Of a stretch of DNA of 64,000 bases, positions 25,186 to 35,205 are shown one piece after another. Both the position numbers and the translations under genes were made by a program. The notes beneath the pieces were generated by a model that searched no databases, was not told where the DNA came from, and worked only from the letters and a program-made list of their open reading frames with translations. Within the stretch, counting starts at the first letter, position 1. Every line of letters begins with the position of its first letter. The DNA is from Rhodovulum sp. MB263 (GTDB lineage: Bacteria; Pseudomonadota; Alphaproteobacteria; Rhodobacterales; Rhodobacteraceae). The stretch is from the NCBI RefSeq assembly GCF_002073975.1, contig NZ_CP020384.1, positions 1,984,001 through 2,048,000 on the forward strand, in the 5' to 3' direction.

Positions 25186-25211
25186 GACCGCTCCGTCTTT
25201 GAAATGACAAT

Positions 25212-25262
25212 CCCTCGAACCGGGGCGGGCAGCCGGTCCGCCGCCCGCCCCGAAGTCGAGGG
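25212..25262 (-). terminator. Stable hairpin between pstS and pstC
   Basis: On the minus strand directly after the pstS stop: CCCTCGA plus CTT plus CGGGGCGGGC pair with GCCCGCCCCG plus GT plus TCGAGGG across a 12-base loop (17 bp in all). No T run follows, so it is more likely an mRNA stabiliser or partial attenuator that keeps pstS mRNA above pstCAB, as in other binding-protein operons. Confidence 0.6.
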
Positions 25263-25263
25263 C

Positions 25264-26298
25264 TTAGTTGCTCATGGTTTCTTCGTTGGCAACCTTCGCC
25301 TGGGTCGCGGCCAGCTCGGGGTCGGACACGAGGCCATAGGCCGCCAGCGGGCCGTCGGGGCCGGCCATCTCGTCAGAGACGAAGAATTCGGCGAATTCCT
25401 TCAGGCCGGGGATCACGCCGATATGGGCCTTCTTGATGTAGAAGTAGAGCGGGCGCGACACCGGGTAATCGCCCGAGGCGATGGTCTCGGTCGAGGGCGC
25501 GACACCCGACATGGTCGCCACTTTCAGCGTGTCGGTGTTGTTCTCGTAGAAGGCCAGTCCGAACACGCCGATGCCGTTCGGGTTGGAATCGATCCGGGCC
25601 AGCGTCTCGGTATAGTCGCCGTCGATATCGACCGAGCGGCCATCGGTGCGGACGGTCTTGCAGGCCTTCTCGGCGGCTTTCTCGTCCAGCCCCATGGCTT
25701 CCATCTCGGCCATCGCGCCGGTCTCTTCACAGCCCTGGATCAGGACCTTTTCCTCGAACACTTCACGGGTGCCATGCTTGGTGCCGGGGATGAAGGCGGC
25801 GATGTCGACGGCGGGCAGCTCGGGATTGGCATCGGCCCAGGTCGCGTTCGGATTGGCGACCATCTTGCCGTCGACCGGCAGCTCGGCGGCCAGCGCGCGA
25901 TAGATGTCGGCGGGCGTGAAGGCGGTGAAGGCGGGGCCGTTCAGCTGGCTCGCGAAGACGATGCCGTCATAGCCGATCCGGACCTCGATGATGTCCGAGA
26001 CGCCATTGGCCTTGCAGGCCTCGACTTCCTTGTCCTTGATCGCGCGCGACGCGTTCGCGATGTCGATCGAGGTTTCGCCGACGCCTTCGCAGAAGCGTTT
26101 CAGGCCGGCCGAGGAGCCGCCCGATTCCACCACCGGGGTCGGAAAGTCGAAATTCTCGCCGAAGGCCTCGGCGACGATCGAGGCATAGGGCAGCACGGTC
26201 GAGGACCCGGCCACCTGCACATTGTCGCGCGCGGCGGCGGCGGTCGCGGAAACGGCGGCGATGGCCAGTGCCGAGGCGGTCAGTTTCGCAAGGGACAT
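25264..26298 (-). CDS. pstS: Phosphate-binding protein PstS
   Basis: Periplasmic phosphate-binding protein, 344 residues. The signal peptide ends near AAAARDN, and the mature protein begins with the conserved VQVAGSSTVLPYASIVAEAF region; the GGSSAG motif near 70 and SRAIKDKE near 95 bind phosphate in this family. The start ATG is set by AGGAGC. A Pho box lies about 90 bases upstream. It is the first pst gene, after phoR. Confidence 0.95.
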   Translation of the reverse strand: MSLAKLTASALAIAAVSATAAAARDNVQVAGSSTVLPYASIVAEAFGENFDFPTPVVESGGSSAGLKRFCEGVGETSIDIANASRAIKDKEVEACKANGVSDIIEVRIGYDGIVFASQLNGPAFTAFTPADIYRALAAELPVDGKMVANPNATWADANPELPAVDIAAFIPGTKHGTREVFEEKVLIQGCEETGAMAEMEAMGLDEKAAEKACKTVRTDGRSVDIDGDYTETLARIDSNPNGIGVFGLAFYENNTDTLKVATMSGVAPSTETIASGDYPVSRPLYFYIKKAHIGVIPGLKEFAEFFVSDEMAGPDGPLAAYGLVSDPELAATQAKVANEETMSN

Positions 26299-26376
26299 GG
26301 AAAGCTCCTGATTGGTTCTGGCCACCCGGTTTCCGGCGGCCTCGGGCGGGTCGTAATCCTGCGTCGCCAATCTTTT

Positions 26377-26405
26377 GTGACAAATGCGTAACGGTTTCAT
26401 GACAA
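26377..26405 (-). promoter_or_regulatory. Pho box upstream of pstS
   Basis: On the minus strand: TTGTCAT, GAAA, CCGTTAC, GCAT, TTGTCAC, AAAA. This is three 7-mers with 4-base spacers in an 11-base period, as in the PhoB box (CTGTCAT with A-rich spacers). It lies in the 160-base gap between phoR and pstS and should bind PhoB. Confidence 0.8.
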
Positions 26406-26462
26406 GCGCCCGGCCCGGCCGCGACATCTTGTGTCGATGCGCAATTATGCCGCCTCAGGTTG

Positions 26463-27503
26463 CTAAATCGTTGGAAGCGTCACCGAAAACGTGCTTCCCT
26501 TGCCGGGCGTGCTGTCGATGCGGAAACGGCCGCGATGCCGGTTGACGATATGCTTGACGATCGCAAGCCCCAGACCGGTGCCGCCCATCTCGCGCGAGCG
26601 GTGGTTGTCGACACGGTAGAACCGCTCTGTCAGGCGCGGGATATGCACCGGGTCGAAACCCTCGCCTTCGTCGATCACGTCGACCCTGAGGCCGGGGCCG
26701 CGAAAGGCCAACTCGCGTTCCGAGCGGGTCATCTCCAGCCGCAGAACGCCGCCCGAGCCGCCATATTTGATGCCGTTCTCGATGAGGTTGTGAAACACCT
26801 GGGTCAGCTGGTCCTCGTCGCCCAGCACAGGCGCCTCCGCCTCGGCCCCGCTCAGCGTCAGCGCGACCCCGGCCTCCTCGGCAAGCGGGCGCAGGGTCTG
26901 CACCGCGCTGCGCAACAGCGCCGCCACATCGACCCGCGCACCGGGCCGCATCCGTTCCTCGGCCTCGACCCGGCTGAGCGACAGAAGGTCGGCTACCAGC
27001 CGGTTCATGCGCTCGGCCTCGCGCGCCATGATGCCGAGAAACCGCTCGCGCGCCGACTCGTCATCGCGCGCAGGCCCGCGCAGCGTCTCGATGAACCCCA
27101 TCAGCGCGGTCAGCGGCGTCTTCAGTTCGTGACTGACATTGGCGACGAAATCGCGACGGATCTGCCCGGCCTGCTCGAGATCGGAAATGTCGGTGAAGCT
27201 GAGCACCACGCCGCCCGCGGCGACCCCGACGAGCGGGCTGGCGGTGACGTCATAGGTCGTGTCGCGGCCAAGCGCGCTGCGCGGATAGCGCGCCCGGCGG
27301 GGCTGACGCAGCCGCAGGGCCTCCTCGACGCAGTCGAGCAGCGCCGGATGGCGCAGGACGGTGATGTAATGCCGCCCGGCGCCGGCCGCCCCGAACAGCG
27401 CCTCGGCGGCGCCGTTCATGCCGCTGATCCGCTCGTCCGCCCCGATCAGCAGAACCGGAACCGGCACCCCGGCGATGATCGACAATCCGAGAGATTCGTT
27501 CAC
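26463..27503 (-). CDS. phoR: Phosphate sensor histidine kinase PhoR
   Basis: Kinase that phosphorylates PhoB under phosphate limitation, 346 residues. It has a PAS domain (about 15-110), a dimerisation domain with the phospho-acceptor His in FVANVSHELKTPLTAL, and a catalytic ATPase domain (N box ENGIKYG, G boxes GTGLGLAIVKH and GKGSTF). Unlike E. coli PhoR I do not see two N-terminal membrane helices, so it may be soluble or peripheral. It lies upstream of pstS, with 165 bases between start of pstS and its own stop. Confidence 0.92.
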   Translation of the reverse strand: MNESLGLSIIAGVPVPVLLIGADERISGMNGAAEALFGAAGAGRHYITVLRHPALLDCVEEALRLRQPRRARYPRSALGRDTTYDVTASPLVGVAAGGVVLSFTDISDLEQAGQIRRDFVANVSHELKTPLTALMGFIETLRGPARDDESARERFLGIMAREAERMNRLVADLLSLSRVEAEERMRPGARVDVAALLRSAVQTLRPLAEEAGVALTLSGAEAEAPVLGDEDQLTQVFHNLIENGIKYGGSGGVLRLEMTRSERELAFRGPGLRVDVIDEGEGFDPVHIPRLTERFYRVDNHRSREMGGTGLGLAIVKHIVNRHRGRFRIDSTPGKGSTFSVTLPTI

Positions 27504-27580
27504 CTTTCACCCCATTGCGGCAATGACCCCGGTCGCCCCTGACGTGACGGCCAAACGCGACGGAACCGACCTTTAGGCAA

Positions 27581-27609
27581 TTGCCAGATTGGACGGTCTC
27601 GCGCTATAG
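27581..27609 (+). promoter_or_regulatory. Possible promoter of the 27712 gene
   Basis: TTGCCA at 27581-27586, 17 bases, CTATAG at 27604-27609. A second weaker candidate is TTGACA at 27641-27646, 17 bases, TGTTCA. Either could serve the small plus-strand gene; no other evidence. Confidence 0.35.
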
Positions 27610-27711
27610 GCTGACAAGTGTGCATGGCGTAACAGACATGTTGACAGTTTGGTTAACCGAGTTTGTTCAGACATTGGGCCATCACGGCCAGTCGCCAAAG
27701 GGAGTGCGACT

Positions 27712-28092
27712 ATGGGAAACACCAGCACAGACCGATCCGCGCAGATGGCCTCCGCGATCACCAGCACCGGAATGGTGCTTCTGATCGGGTTCGATCAGCT
27801 CGAACAACCGCAACTGGGGATGCCTTTCGCCGGAGCGCGTTGCGAACATCTGCCCTATGCCCTGGTGCAGGCCGCGCTGTCGTCGATCCAATGCGTCGAC
27901 ATGATCGTCTCGCCGCTGCTGACCGACGAGTTCGACGCGATGGACCTGGCCCAGCAGCTTCAGCTCGGCGGCTATCGCGGGCTTTACGTCGTGGTGACCC
28001 CGGTTCTGCCCGATACCGAGATCATCCGGCGGGAAATCGCCGCGCATTGTCCGAAGCTGACGGTGCATATGATCCCGCGCGCGCGGCATTAG
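27712..28092 (+). CDS. Hypothetical protein, 126 residues
   Basis: Not recognised. The product is soluble and alpha/beta in look: a hydrophobic strand (GMVLLIGFD), helix, a segment DMIVSPLLTDEFDAMDLAQQL and a strand GLYVVVTP near 90. This alternation resembles a degenerate receiver-like fold, but key aspartates for phosphorylation are not evident. The ATG at 27712 follows GGGA nine bases upstream. It stands alone between phoR and the carbonic anhydrase-like gene. Confidence 0.6.
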   Translation: MGNTSTDRSAQMASAITSTGMVLLIGFDQLEQPQLGMPFAGARCEHLPYALVQAALSSIQCVDMIVSPLLTDEFDAMDLAQQLQLGGYRGLYVVVTPVLPDTEIIRREIAAHCPKLTVHMIPRARH

Positions 28093-28159
28093 CAGGGCTT
28101 CCGCCGCGGTCGACAGGATCGGCGCAAGACGGCGCTGCCGCCCAGCGGCACCTCCGCGC

Positions 28160-28687
28160 TCACCCGGCCGTCAGACCGGTGCGGTAGCGCGCGGCATTCT
28201 CGCGATAGTGACGCGCGGACCGGCGCAGCCCTTCGATCGCATCGGCATCGAGCTGGCGCACGAATTTGGCAGGCGCGCCCATCACCAGGCTGTTATCGGG
28301 GATTTCCTTGCCCTCGGTCACCAGCGCCCCCGCGCCGATCAGGCAGTTCCGCCCGATCCTGGCCCCGTTCAGCACCGTCGCGCCCATCCCGATCAGGGTA
28401 TTCTCGCCAATGGTGCAGCCATGCAGCATCGCCTTGTGGCCAATGGTACAGCCCGCGCCGATGGTCAGCGGATAGCCCATATCGGTATGGCAGACGGTGT
28501 TTTCCTGGATATTGGTCCCCTCGCCCACCGTGATCGGCTCGTTGTCGCCGCGCAGCGTGGCGCCGAACCAGACCGAGGCGCCCGTCCCGAGGATCACCTT
28601 GCCGATCACATTGGCATCGGGCGCGATCCAGACATCGCCGTCCTCGGGCAGGGTCGGCGTAACTCCGTCAAGCGTGTAGAGGGTCAT
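28160..28687 (-). CDS. Gamma-type carbonic anhydrase-like hexapeptide protein
   Basis: A 175-residue left-handed beta-helix protein of the gamma carbonic anhydrase group (YrdA/PaaY type). Repeated hexapeptides (for example [14 protein letters not shown] and [16 protein letters not shown]) run from about 20 to 130, and three histidines ([16 protein letters not shown]) match the metal ligand pattern. Function may be carbonic anhydrase or metal-binding without activity. Its start overlaps the gmk stop by four bases, so it is co-transcribed with gmk. Confidence 0.83.
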   Translation of the reverse strand: MTLYTLDGVTPTLPEDGDVWIAPDANVIGKVILGTGASVWFGATLRGDNEPITVGEGTNIQENTVCHTDMGYPLTIGAGCTIGHKAMLHGCTIGENTLIGMGATVLNGARIGRNCLIGAGALVTEGKEIPDNSLVMGAPAKFVRQLDADAIEGLRRSARHYRENAARYRTGLTAG

Positions 28688-29325
28688 GGCAGGGCCTCGA
28701 ATTCGGCCTGAAGCGCGCGCACATGCCCGGTCAGGCCGGGCTGCTGGCTGCGTCTCAGGCGGGTGGCGGTCAGGATGGTCTTGAGCTTCTCTTCGGTGGC
28801 GTCGAGATCGTCATTCACCAGCACGAAATCGTAGCCGTCCCAGTGGCTGATCTCGTCCCAGCTTTTCTGCATCCGTCCGGCGATGGTCTCGGCTGTGTCC
28901 TGGCCGCGGTCGACCAGACGCCGGCGCAGCTCAGCGATCGAGGGCGGCAGCAGGAAGACCGACAGCGTGTTCGGGCCGAGCGCCGAGGCGCGGATCTGTT
29001 GCGCCCCCTGCCAGTCGATATCGAACAGCACGTCCTGCCCGGCCTCGATGGCGGCCCGCACCGGCGCCTCGGGCGAGCCGTAGAAATTGCCGAAGACATG
29101 GGCATGTTCCAGCATCGCGCCCCGCGCCACCTGGGCCTTGAAGGCGGGCTCGGTCAGGAAATGGTAATCCTTGCCGTCGATCTCGCCGGGCCGCGGCGCC
29201 CGGGTCGTGGCCGAGACCGAGAACGCGATTTCGGGGTCCCAGGCACGCAGCCTGCGGGCCAGGGTCGATTTGCCCGCGCCCGAGGGCGAGGACAGGATGA
29301 TCAGCAATCCGCGCCGTGCCGCCAT
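28684..29325 (-). CDS. gmk: Guanylate kinase
   Basis: Converts GMP to GDP with ATP, 213 residues. P-loop [12 protein letters not shown] (11-22) and GMP-binding residues ([17 protein letters not shown]) are in place. It sits between the YicC gene upstream (six bases) and the carbonic anhydrase gene downstream (four-base overlap). YicC-gmk pairs are common in proteobacteria. Confidence 0.95.
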   Translation of the reverse strand: MAARRGLLIILSSPSGAGKSTLARRLRAWDPEIAFSVSATTRAPRPGEIDGKDYHFLTEPAFKAQVARGAMLEHAHVFGNFYGSPEAPVRAAIEAGQDVLFDIDWQGAQQIRASALGPNTLSVFLLPPSIAELRRRLVDRGQDTAETIAGRMQKSWDEISHWDGYDFVLVNDDLDATEEKLKTILTATRLRRSQQPGLTGHVRALQAEFEALP

Positions 29326-29331
29326 CGGTTC

Positions 29332-30225
29332 TTACTCCACGTTCTGGACCTGTTCGCGCATCTGATCGATGGCCGCCTTGAGGTCAAGCCCGACCCGGGT
29401 CAGCCCGGCCGACTGGGCCTTGGAACAGAGCGTGTTGGCCTCGCGGTTGAATTCCTGCATCAGGAAGTCGAGCCTGCGACCGACCGGCTCGCCGGAGGCC
29501 AGAAGCGCCCTGGCGGCGGCGACATGGGCGCGGAGCCGGTCGAGTTCTTCGGTGACATCGGCCTTGACCGCGATCATCGCCAGTTCCTGCGCCACCCGGT
29601 CGGGATCGGCCCCCGCGACCGCCTCCATCACCCGGGCGAGGCTCGCCCGCAGCGTTTCCCCGATCTGGTCGCGTCGGGCCTCGGCGGCCTCGGCTGCGCG
29701 GTCGGTCAGTGACGAAATTGTGGCGAGATGGTCGCAAAGCACCCGTTCCAGTGCCGCGCCCTCGCTGGCCCGCATTGTCATGAATTCGTCAAGAAGCGGG
29801 GTCAGATCGGCGCTCAGCGCGGCCAGGAGCGGGGCGGTCTCGGGCTCGGGCTCGGCGCTCTCGGCCAGCCCGCGCAAGGCGAGGATCTCGACCGCGCTCG
29901 ACGGCGCAAGCGACAGCCCCTGACGGGCCGCCTCGGCCTCGACATGACCCAGCATCGCCAGCACCGAGCGCAGGACCGCCGGGTCGATCTGCAGCCCGCC
30001 CCGCCCCGAATCGCGGGCCGAAATGCGCAGGTTCAGGGTCAGGCTGCCGCGCGTCACACGGCTCTGGACCGCCGCGCGCACCGCGGGTTCGAGCCCGGGC
30101 ACCCAGTCCGGCAGGCGCAGACGGAGGTCGAGCCCCTTGCCGTTCACGCCGCGCAATTCCCATGTCCAGGCATGGGTTTCCGTCTGCCCGGACCGGGCGG
30201 CAAAGGCGGTCATCGACTGCAACAT
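29332..30225 (-). CDS. YicC family protein (endoribonuclease/RNA regulator)
   Basis: A 297-residue protein of the YicC family. In E. coli YicC is an endoribonuclease that affects RyhB decay. The N-terminus MLQSMTAFAAR, the ELRGVNGKGLDLRLRLP segment (about 24-40) and the C-terminal DFLMQEFNREANTLCSKAQ motif (about 254-272) are the family signatures. It is followed by gmk after six bases, which supports the call. Confidence 0.88.
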   Translation of the reverse strand: MLQSMTAFAARSGQTETHAWTWELRGVNGKGLDLRLRLPDWVPGLEPAVRAAVQSRVTRGSLTLNLRISARDSGRGGLQIDPAVLRSVLAMLGHVEAEAARQGLSLAPSSAVEILALRGLAESAEPEPETAPLLAALSADLTPLLDEFMTMRASEGAALERVLCDHLATISSLTDRAAEAAEARRDQIGETLRASLARVMEAVAGADPDRVAQELAMIAVKADVTEELDRLRAHVAAARALLASGEPVGRRLDFLMQEFNREANTLCSKAQSAGLTRVGLDLKAAIDQMREQVQNVE

Positions 30226-30383
30226 GGAGCCGTTAACCTTCGGTATAGAAAAGGCGCGAATACGTGGCCATTTTGTGGCAAATTCCTTTCAACGGGGATC
30301 GTCCCGCGATAGCACTTATGGCAGGGGGCGACAATGTCGCGGTCACGCTGCCCGCGGCGATACCGAGATGCAAGGAGACTGCC

Positions 30384-31022
30384 ATGGCGGAGTCCGAGAC
30401 CCATCCCCGCGCTGCGGTGATCGCATTGTCGGGATATCGAACCGGTGGCGCCCTGTCCGCCCTGGACGACATCGAACGCTACTGGACGCAGCTGCGCGAC
30501 GATCAGGGCGGTCTGCCCAGCCGGACCCAGCTTGACCCGCGCGGATTCTCCCGGGCGCTGTCGAACTGTTTCGTGGCCGAGGCCATGGCACCGCGCCACC
30601 TGCGGCTGCGGCTGACCGGCCAGCACATGACCGATCTGATGGGCATGGACATGCGCGGCATGCCGCTTTCGGCGATGATCCTGCCGGAATCGCGCCCGGA
30701 GCTGGAAGACAAGATCGAGGCGCTCATGACCGGCGATGGCACAGCGCTCCGGCTGACGCTGATCTCGCCGCGCAGCTATAACCGGGCGGCGCTGTTCGCG
30801 GGCATGCTGCTGCTGCCCCTGGCGCGCGAGAACGGCACCCCCGCCAAGATCCTCGGTGCGCTGGCAACGGTCGGCACCGTCGGCTGGACGCCCCGGCGCT
30901 TCCAGATCCTTGGCGAGACCGCCAATCCCGCCCAGCGCCCTGCCCTTGCCGAGGGCGAGAGTGGCCGCCCGAAACTGACGGTCATCCAAGGCGGCGTCGA
31001 GGAACCCGAACCGGCCTGCTGA
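30384..31022 (+). CDS. PAS domain protein (PAS_5 / DUF1488-like group of Rhodobacterales)
   Basis: A 212-residue protein with an N-terminal PAS_5-type region (residues about 15-150): LDPRGFSRALSNCFVAEAM, then RLTGQHMTDLMGMDMRGMPLSAM, typical of alphaproteobacterial motility or stress-associated PAS proteins. The C-terminus is Pro/Glu-rich and disordered. The binding site AAGGAGA lies seven bases upstream of the ATG at 30384; a frame start at 30264 is upstream but without a binding site. The ligand and target are not known. The PAS_5 family name is given from memory of the motif. Confidence 0.65.
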   Translation: MAESETHPRAAVIALSGYRTGGALSALDDIERYWTQLRDDQGGLPSRTQLDPRGFSRALSNCFVAEAMAPRHLRLRLTGQHMTDLMGMDMRGMPLSAMILPESRPELEDKIEALMTGDGTALRLTLISPRSYNRAALFAGMLLLPLARENGTPAKILGALATVGTVGWTPRRFQILGETANPAQRPALAEGESGRPKLTVIQGGVEEPEPAC

Positions 31023-31080
31023 ATTTTCCGAACTGTCCTGCGCGGGGCCCGGGCGACGGGGATCGCCCGTCCGGATCAAG

Positions 31081-31119
31081 ACACCCGCCCGCCAGGAAGG
31101 TGCGCGGGGTTTTTATTTT
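31081..31119 (+). terminator. Terminator after the PAS gene
   Basis: ACCCGC and GCGGGGT arms around a 13-base loop (31082-31110), followed by TTTTTATTTT. It reads on the plus strand about 60 bases after the stop. Confidence 0.6.
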
Positions 31120-31207
31120 AAATCCGACAGATGCAGCCGCTATCTCATGCAATGCGGCAAGACTGGGGCAGCGGCGGCGCCAGGCCGCTCCTGCCCGTCC
31201 GGCCCGA

Positions 31208-32584
31208 TCACATCGCCGCGGCCGCGGCCGCGGCGTCATTGCGCGCCGACAGTTCCTCGGCCACGAGGAAGGCCAGCTCCAGCGCCTGGCTGGCATTGAG
31301 CCGCGGGTCGCAGGCGGTGTGATAGCGCGAGGACAGATCCTCGTCGGTCACGGCGCGCACGCCGCCGGTGCATTCGGTCACGTCCTTGCCGGTCATCTCG
31401 AAATGCACCCCGCCCGGGATCGAGCCCTCGGCCTTGTGCACGGCAAAGAACTCCTGCACTTCGCGCAGCACCGCATCGAAGGGCCGGGTCTTGAACCCGC
31501 TCGCCGATTTGATGGTGTTGCCATGCATCGGGTCGCAGACCCAGAGCACCTCGGCCCCCATCTCGCGCACCACGCGGATGAGCCGCGGCAGGTGATCGCC
31601 CACCTTGCCCGCGCCGAAGCGCGATATCAGCGTCAGCCGTCCCGGCACATTGTCGGGGTTCAGCTTCCCGATCAGGACCTTGAGATCGTCCTCGACCATC
31701 GAGGGGCCGCATTTGAGCCCGATCGGGTTCATCACGCCGCGGCAGAACTCGACATGCGCGCCGTCGATCTGACGGGTGCGGTCGCCGATCCAGATCATGT
31801 GGCCCGAGCCAGCGATCCAGTTGCCCGAGGTCGAGTCGATCCGCGTCAGGGCCTCTTCATATTCCAGAAGAAGCGCCTCATGCGAGGTGAAGAAGTCGAC
31901 CGACGAGAGCCCGTTCATGGTCTCGCCATTGACACCCGCCGCGGTCATGAAGGCCAGCGTGTCGCTGATCCGGTTGGCCATGTCGCGGTATTTCTCGGCC
32001 TCGTCGCGCTCGAGAAAGCCCAGCGTCCAGGCATGCACCCGGTGGATATCGGCAAAGCCGCCCTTCGAGAAGGCGCGCAGCAGATTAAGCGAGGCCGCGG
32101 CCTGGGTATAGGCCTGCAGCATCCGCGACGGGTCGGGGATGCGCGCCTCGGGGGTGAAATCGAAACCGTTGACGATGTCGCCGCGATAGCTGGGCAGTTC
32201 GGTCCCGTTCAGGGTCTCGGTCGCGGCCGAACGCGGCTTGGCGAACTGGCCCGCCATCCGGCCGACCTTGACCACCGGCACCTTGGCGCCCCAGGTCAGC
32301 ACGATGGCCATCTGCAGAAGCACCTTGAAGGTGTCGCGGATGGTGTCGGCGGAAAATTCAGAAAAGCTCTCGGCACAGTCGCCGCCCTGCAGCAGGAAGG
32401 CCTTGCCCTGCGCCGCCTGTCCGAGTTTCGCCGTCAGGTTCCGGGCCTCGCCCGCGAAGACCAGAGGCGGATACTTGGCAAGCTGCGCCTCGACGGCGGC
32501 CAGTGCCGCCGGATCGGTGTAATCGGGCATCTGCACCCGCGGGCGCGCACGCCAATCCGATTTCTGCCAGGTCGTCATCGTCAT
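31208..32584 (-). CDS. 3-deoxy-7-phosphoheptulonate synthase, class II
   Basis: First step of the shikimate pathway: condenses phosphoenolpyruvate with erythrose 4-phosphate. The 458-residue protein is the plant-like class II type (aroA/DAHPS-II). Seen: [12 protein letters not shown] (about 66-77), [14 protein letters not shown], the metal and substrate motifs [11 protein letters not shown] and [13 protein letters not shown], and CDPMHGNT (about 350). The C-terminus ends in an unusual run of alanines. The start ATG at 32584 is one of two close methionines; the upstream frame to 32935 is rejected. No transcriptional attenuator was found in the leader. Confidence 0.92.
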   Translation of the reverse strand: MTMTTWQKSDWRARPRVQMPDYTDPAALAAVEAQLAKYPPLVFAGEARNLTAKLGQAAQGKAFLLQGGDCAESFSEFSADTIRDTFKVLLQMAIVLTWGAKVPVVKVGRMAGQFAKPRSAATETLNGTELPSYRGDIVNGFDFTPEARIPDPSRMLQAYTQAAASLNLLRAFSKGGFADIHRVHAWTLGFLERDEAEKYRDMANRISDTLAFMTAAGVNGETMNGLSSVDFFTSHEALLLEYEEALTRIDSTSGNWIAGSGHMIWIGDRTRQIDGAHVEFCRGVMNPIGLKCGPSMVEDDLKVLIGKLNPDNVPGRLTLISRFGAGKVGDHLPRLIRVVREMGAEVLWVCDPMHGNTIKSASGFKTRPFDAVLREVQEFFAVHKAEGSIPGGVHFEMTGKDVTECTGGVRAVTDEDLSSRYHTACDPRLNASQALELAFLVAEELSARNDAAAAAAAM

Positions 32585-32795
32585 GGTTCCATGCTCGTCA
32601 TCAGTTCCGGCCTTATAGGTCGTCGGGGCGCATCCGGCTACCCGGAATTCGCCCTGTGCCCGGGCACGCCGCGATCCGCATGCAATCCGCGCGCGCCGGA
32701 CGGTCGGTTCGGCAACGCTGCGCAACACCGCGCCGGGCCTTGATCCCGGCAGGCAAACCTGTATCGCTGATCGGACAAGACGCGCGGAGGGACCT

Positions 32796-33809
32796 TTGCC
32801 AGCAGCTCCCGAGAGATACGGCCCAAGCTTGGCGGCCGCTGCCGAAGGGCGGACGCAAGACCTCGTTTTCGTCCTGCTCGACCGCTTCACGATGATGAGC
32901 TTCGCGGGTGCCATCGAGCCCTTTCGCATCGCCAACCGGATGGCAGGCCGGACGCTCTACCGCTGGCGCCTGGCCGCAGAGGGCGGCGAAGAGGTGAGCT
33001 GCTCGAACGGCACGCGGGTCAGGCCCGATATCGGCCTCGAGCCGCTGGGGCGCGACGAGATGGTGATCGTCTGCGGCGGCCTCGACATCCAGGCGGCGAC
33101 CACGCGGACGCTGGTTTCATGGCTCCGGCGCGAGGCGCGCAAGGGGCTTGCGATGGCCGGGATCTGCACCGCCGCGCATGCTCTTGCCAGGGCCGGGCTG
33201 CTCGACGGCCGGCGCGCGACGATCCACTGGGAGAACCAGGACGGCTTTCTCGAGGATTTCCACGAGATCGAGCTGACCCGCTCGGTCTTCGTGATCGACG
33301 GCAACCGGATGACGACGGCGGGCGGAACCGCCTCGATCGACCTCGCGCTGACGCTGATCGCCCGGACCCATGGCCAGGATCTGGCCAATGCGGTGGCCGA
33401 TCAGCTGATCTATTCCTCGATCCGCACCGATCAGGACACCCAGCGGCTGTCGGTCCCGACCCGGATCGGGGTGCGCCACCCCAAGCTCAGCCAGGTCATC
33501 CAGGTGATGGAGAAGAACCTCGAGGACCCGATCTCGCCCGCGACGCTGGCGCGCGATGTCGGCATGTCGACGCGTCAGCTGGAACGGCTGTTCCGGCGCT
33601 ATCTGAACCGCAGCCCCAAGCGCTATTACATGGAGCTGAGACTGTCGAAGGCGCGCAACCTTCTGATGCAGACCGACATGAGCGTCATCAACGTGGCGCT
33701 GGCCTGCGGCTTCGCCTCGCCCAGCCATTTCTCGAAATGCTACCGCGCGCATTACGACACCACGCCCTATCGCGAGCGTGGCAGCCGGAGCGGACGCGCC
33801 GAGGCCTGA
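32796..33809 (+). CDS. GlxA family transcriptional regulator (DJ-1/PfpI domain plus AraC HTH)
   Basis: A 337-residue regulator. Residues 20-190 form a DJ-1/PfpI-like domain with the elbow [13 protein letters not shown] at about 124, where Cys is at the usual nucleophile position. The C-terminal 100 residues are two AraC helix-turn-helix motifs ([41 protein letters not shown]). The start is a TTG at 32796, set by GGAGG at 32786-32790 with five-base spacing. Related proteins (CdhR, GbdR) control carnitine and betaine catabolism; the local target is unknown. Confidence 0.8.
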   Translation: MPAAPERYGPSLAAAAEGRTQDLVFVLLDRFTMMSFAGAIEPFRIANRMAGRTLYRWRLAAEGGEEVSCSNGTRVRPDIGLEPLGRDEMVIVCGGLDIQAATTRTLVSWLRREARKGLAMAGICTAAHALARAGLLDGRRATIHWENQDGFLEDFHEIELTRSVFVIDGNRMTTAGGTASIDLALTLIARTHGQDLANAVADQLIYSSIRTDQDTQRLSVPTRIGVRHPKLSQVIQVMEKNLEDPISPATLARDVGMSTRQLERLFRRYLNRSPKRYYMELRLSKARNLLMQTDMSVINVALACGFASPSHFSKCYRAHYDTTPYRERGSRSGRAEA

Positions 33810-33959
33810 GCGCCCGCCCCTGTTGTCCCTTCCCCGCCGCCTGTATGGCGCTGCGGCATTCCGCATCGGGACATGACCTGAACCCGAAGACACCCTTTCC
33901 TTTGCGAAAATTGCGAATTAACGTTTTGCGGGATTTCATTCCGAAAGGGAGTTGACAGG

Positions 33960-35141
33960 ATGAAGAAGCTGCTTCTGGCCAGCGCGGCCACATTGGCCTG
34001 CGCGGGCGGCGCGAATGCCGAGGATATCAAGATCGGCGTTCTGCTGGGTTTCACCGGGCCGATCGAATCCATGTCCGTCGCCATGGGCGCCGGGGCCGAT
34101 CTGGCGATCAAGGAGGTCAATGACAGCGGCAGGCTTCTGAACGGCGAGACCGTGGTTGCGGTGCGCGGCGACTCGACCTGCATCGACAGCTCTGCAGCGA
34201 CGGCCGCGGCCGAACGCATGATCACCTCGGACGGCGTCAAGGGGATCATGGGCGCGGCCTGTTCGGGCGTGACCGGTGCGGTGCTTCAGAACGTGGCGCG
34301 GCCCAACGGCATGGTGATGATCTCGCCTTCGGCGACCTCGCCGGCGCTGTCCGACATGGAGGATGACGGGCTGTTCTTCCGCACCGCGCCCTCCGATGCC
34401 CGTCAGGGCGAGGTCATGGCGAGCATCCTGAAGGATGACGGGATCGACTCGGTCGCGCTGACCTATACCAACAACGATTACGGCAAGGGCCTGGCCAACA
34501 GCTTCGAGACCGCCTTCACCGCCGCCGGCGGCACGGTGACGATCTCGACCGCGCATGAGGATGACAAAGGCGACTATTCCGCCGAAGTCGGCGCGCTGGC
34601 CGCCGCCGGGGGCGATCTGCTGCTGGTGGCGGGCTATGCCGACCGGGGCGGCGCGGGCATCGTGCGCTCGGCCCTCGATCTGGGCGCCTTCGACCGCTTC
34701 CACTTCCCCGACGGCATGGTCTCGGACGCCACCACCGAGAAATTCGGCGACGAGATCGACGGCTCGACCGGTCAGCTGCCTGGCAATGACAGGCCCGGCG
34801 CCGAGAAATACGCCGAGATCGTGGACGGGGCCTTCGATTCCACCGCGATCTTCTCGGGCGAAAGCTATGATGCGACGGCGCTGCTCCTGCTGGCGATGCA
34901 GGCGGCGGGCTCGACCGATCCGCAGGTCTACAAGGACAAGATCATGGACGTGGCCAACGCGCCCGGCGAAGAGATCTACCCGGGCGAGCTGGACAAGGCG
35001 CTTCGGATCCTCGCCGAGGGCGGTGAGATCGACTATGTCGGCGCCACCGCGCTGGAGTTCATCGGAGGCGGCGAGAGCCGGGGCAATTACCGCGTTGTCA
35101 AGGTCGAGGACGGCGAGTTCGTGGCGACCGGTTATCGCTAA
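33960..35141 (+). CDS. Branched-chain amino-acid ABC transporter substrate-binding protein
   Basis: Periplasmic binding protein of the HAAT/LivK family, 393 residues. The signal peptide covers about residues 1-20 (LLLASAATLACAGGANA), and the mature protein begins EDIKIGVLLGFTGPIESM, the family start. A binding site (GGGAG) precedes the ATG by seven bases. It leads the livGFHM genes and is followed by a hairpin at 35206. The substrate may be branched-chain amino acids or another amide, as in many Rhodobacteraceae copies. Confidence 0.85.
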   Translation: MKKLLLASAATLACAGGANAEDIKIGVLLGFTGPIESMSVAMGAGADLAIKEVNDSGRLLNGETVVAVRGDSTCIDSSAATAAAERMITSDGVKGIMGAACSGVTGAVLQNVARPNGMVMISPSATSPALSDMEDDGLFFRTAPSDARQGEVMASILKDDGIDSVALTYTNNDYGKGLANSFETAFTAAGGTVTISTAHEDDKGDYSAEVGALAAAGGDLLLVAGYADRGGAGIVRSALDLGAFDRFHFPDGMVSDATTEKFGDEIDGSTGQLPGNDRPGAEKYAEIVDGAFDSTAIFSGESYDATALLLLAMQAAGSTDPQVYKDKIMDVANAPGEEIYPGELDKALRILAEGGEIDYVGATALEFIGGGESRGNYRVVKVEDGEFVATGYR

Positions 35142-35205
35142 GCGACATAAAATTGCGCATTTTTGCCCCTAAATGCGGCAAAGTGTCGGCCTGACGGAAG
35201 AAAAG

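Noticed and set aside
23680-26391. 903-codon plus-strand frame opposite pstCS
   Set aside because: Antisense shadow of the pst genes, which have all family motifs.
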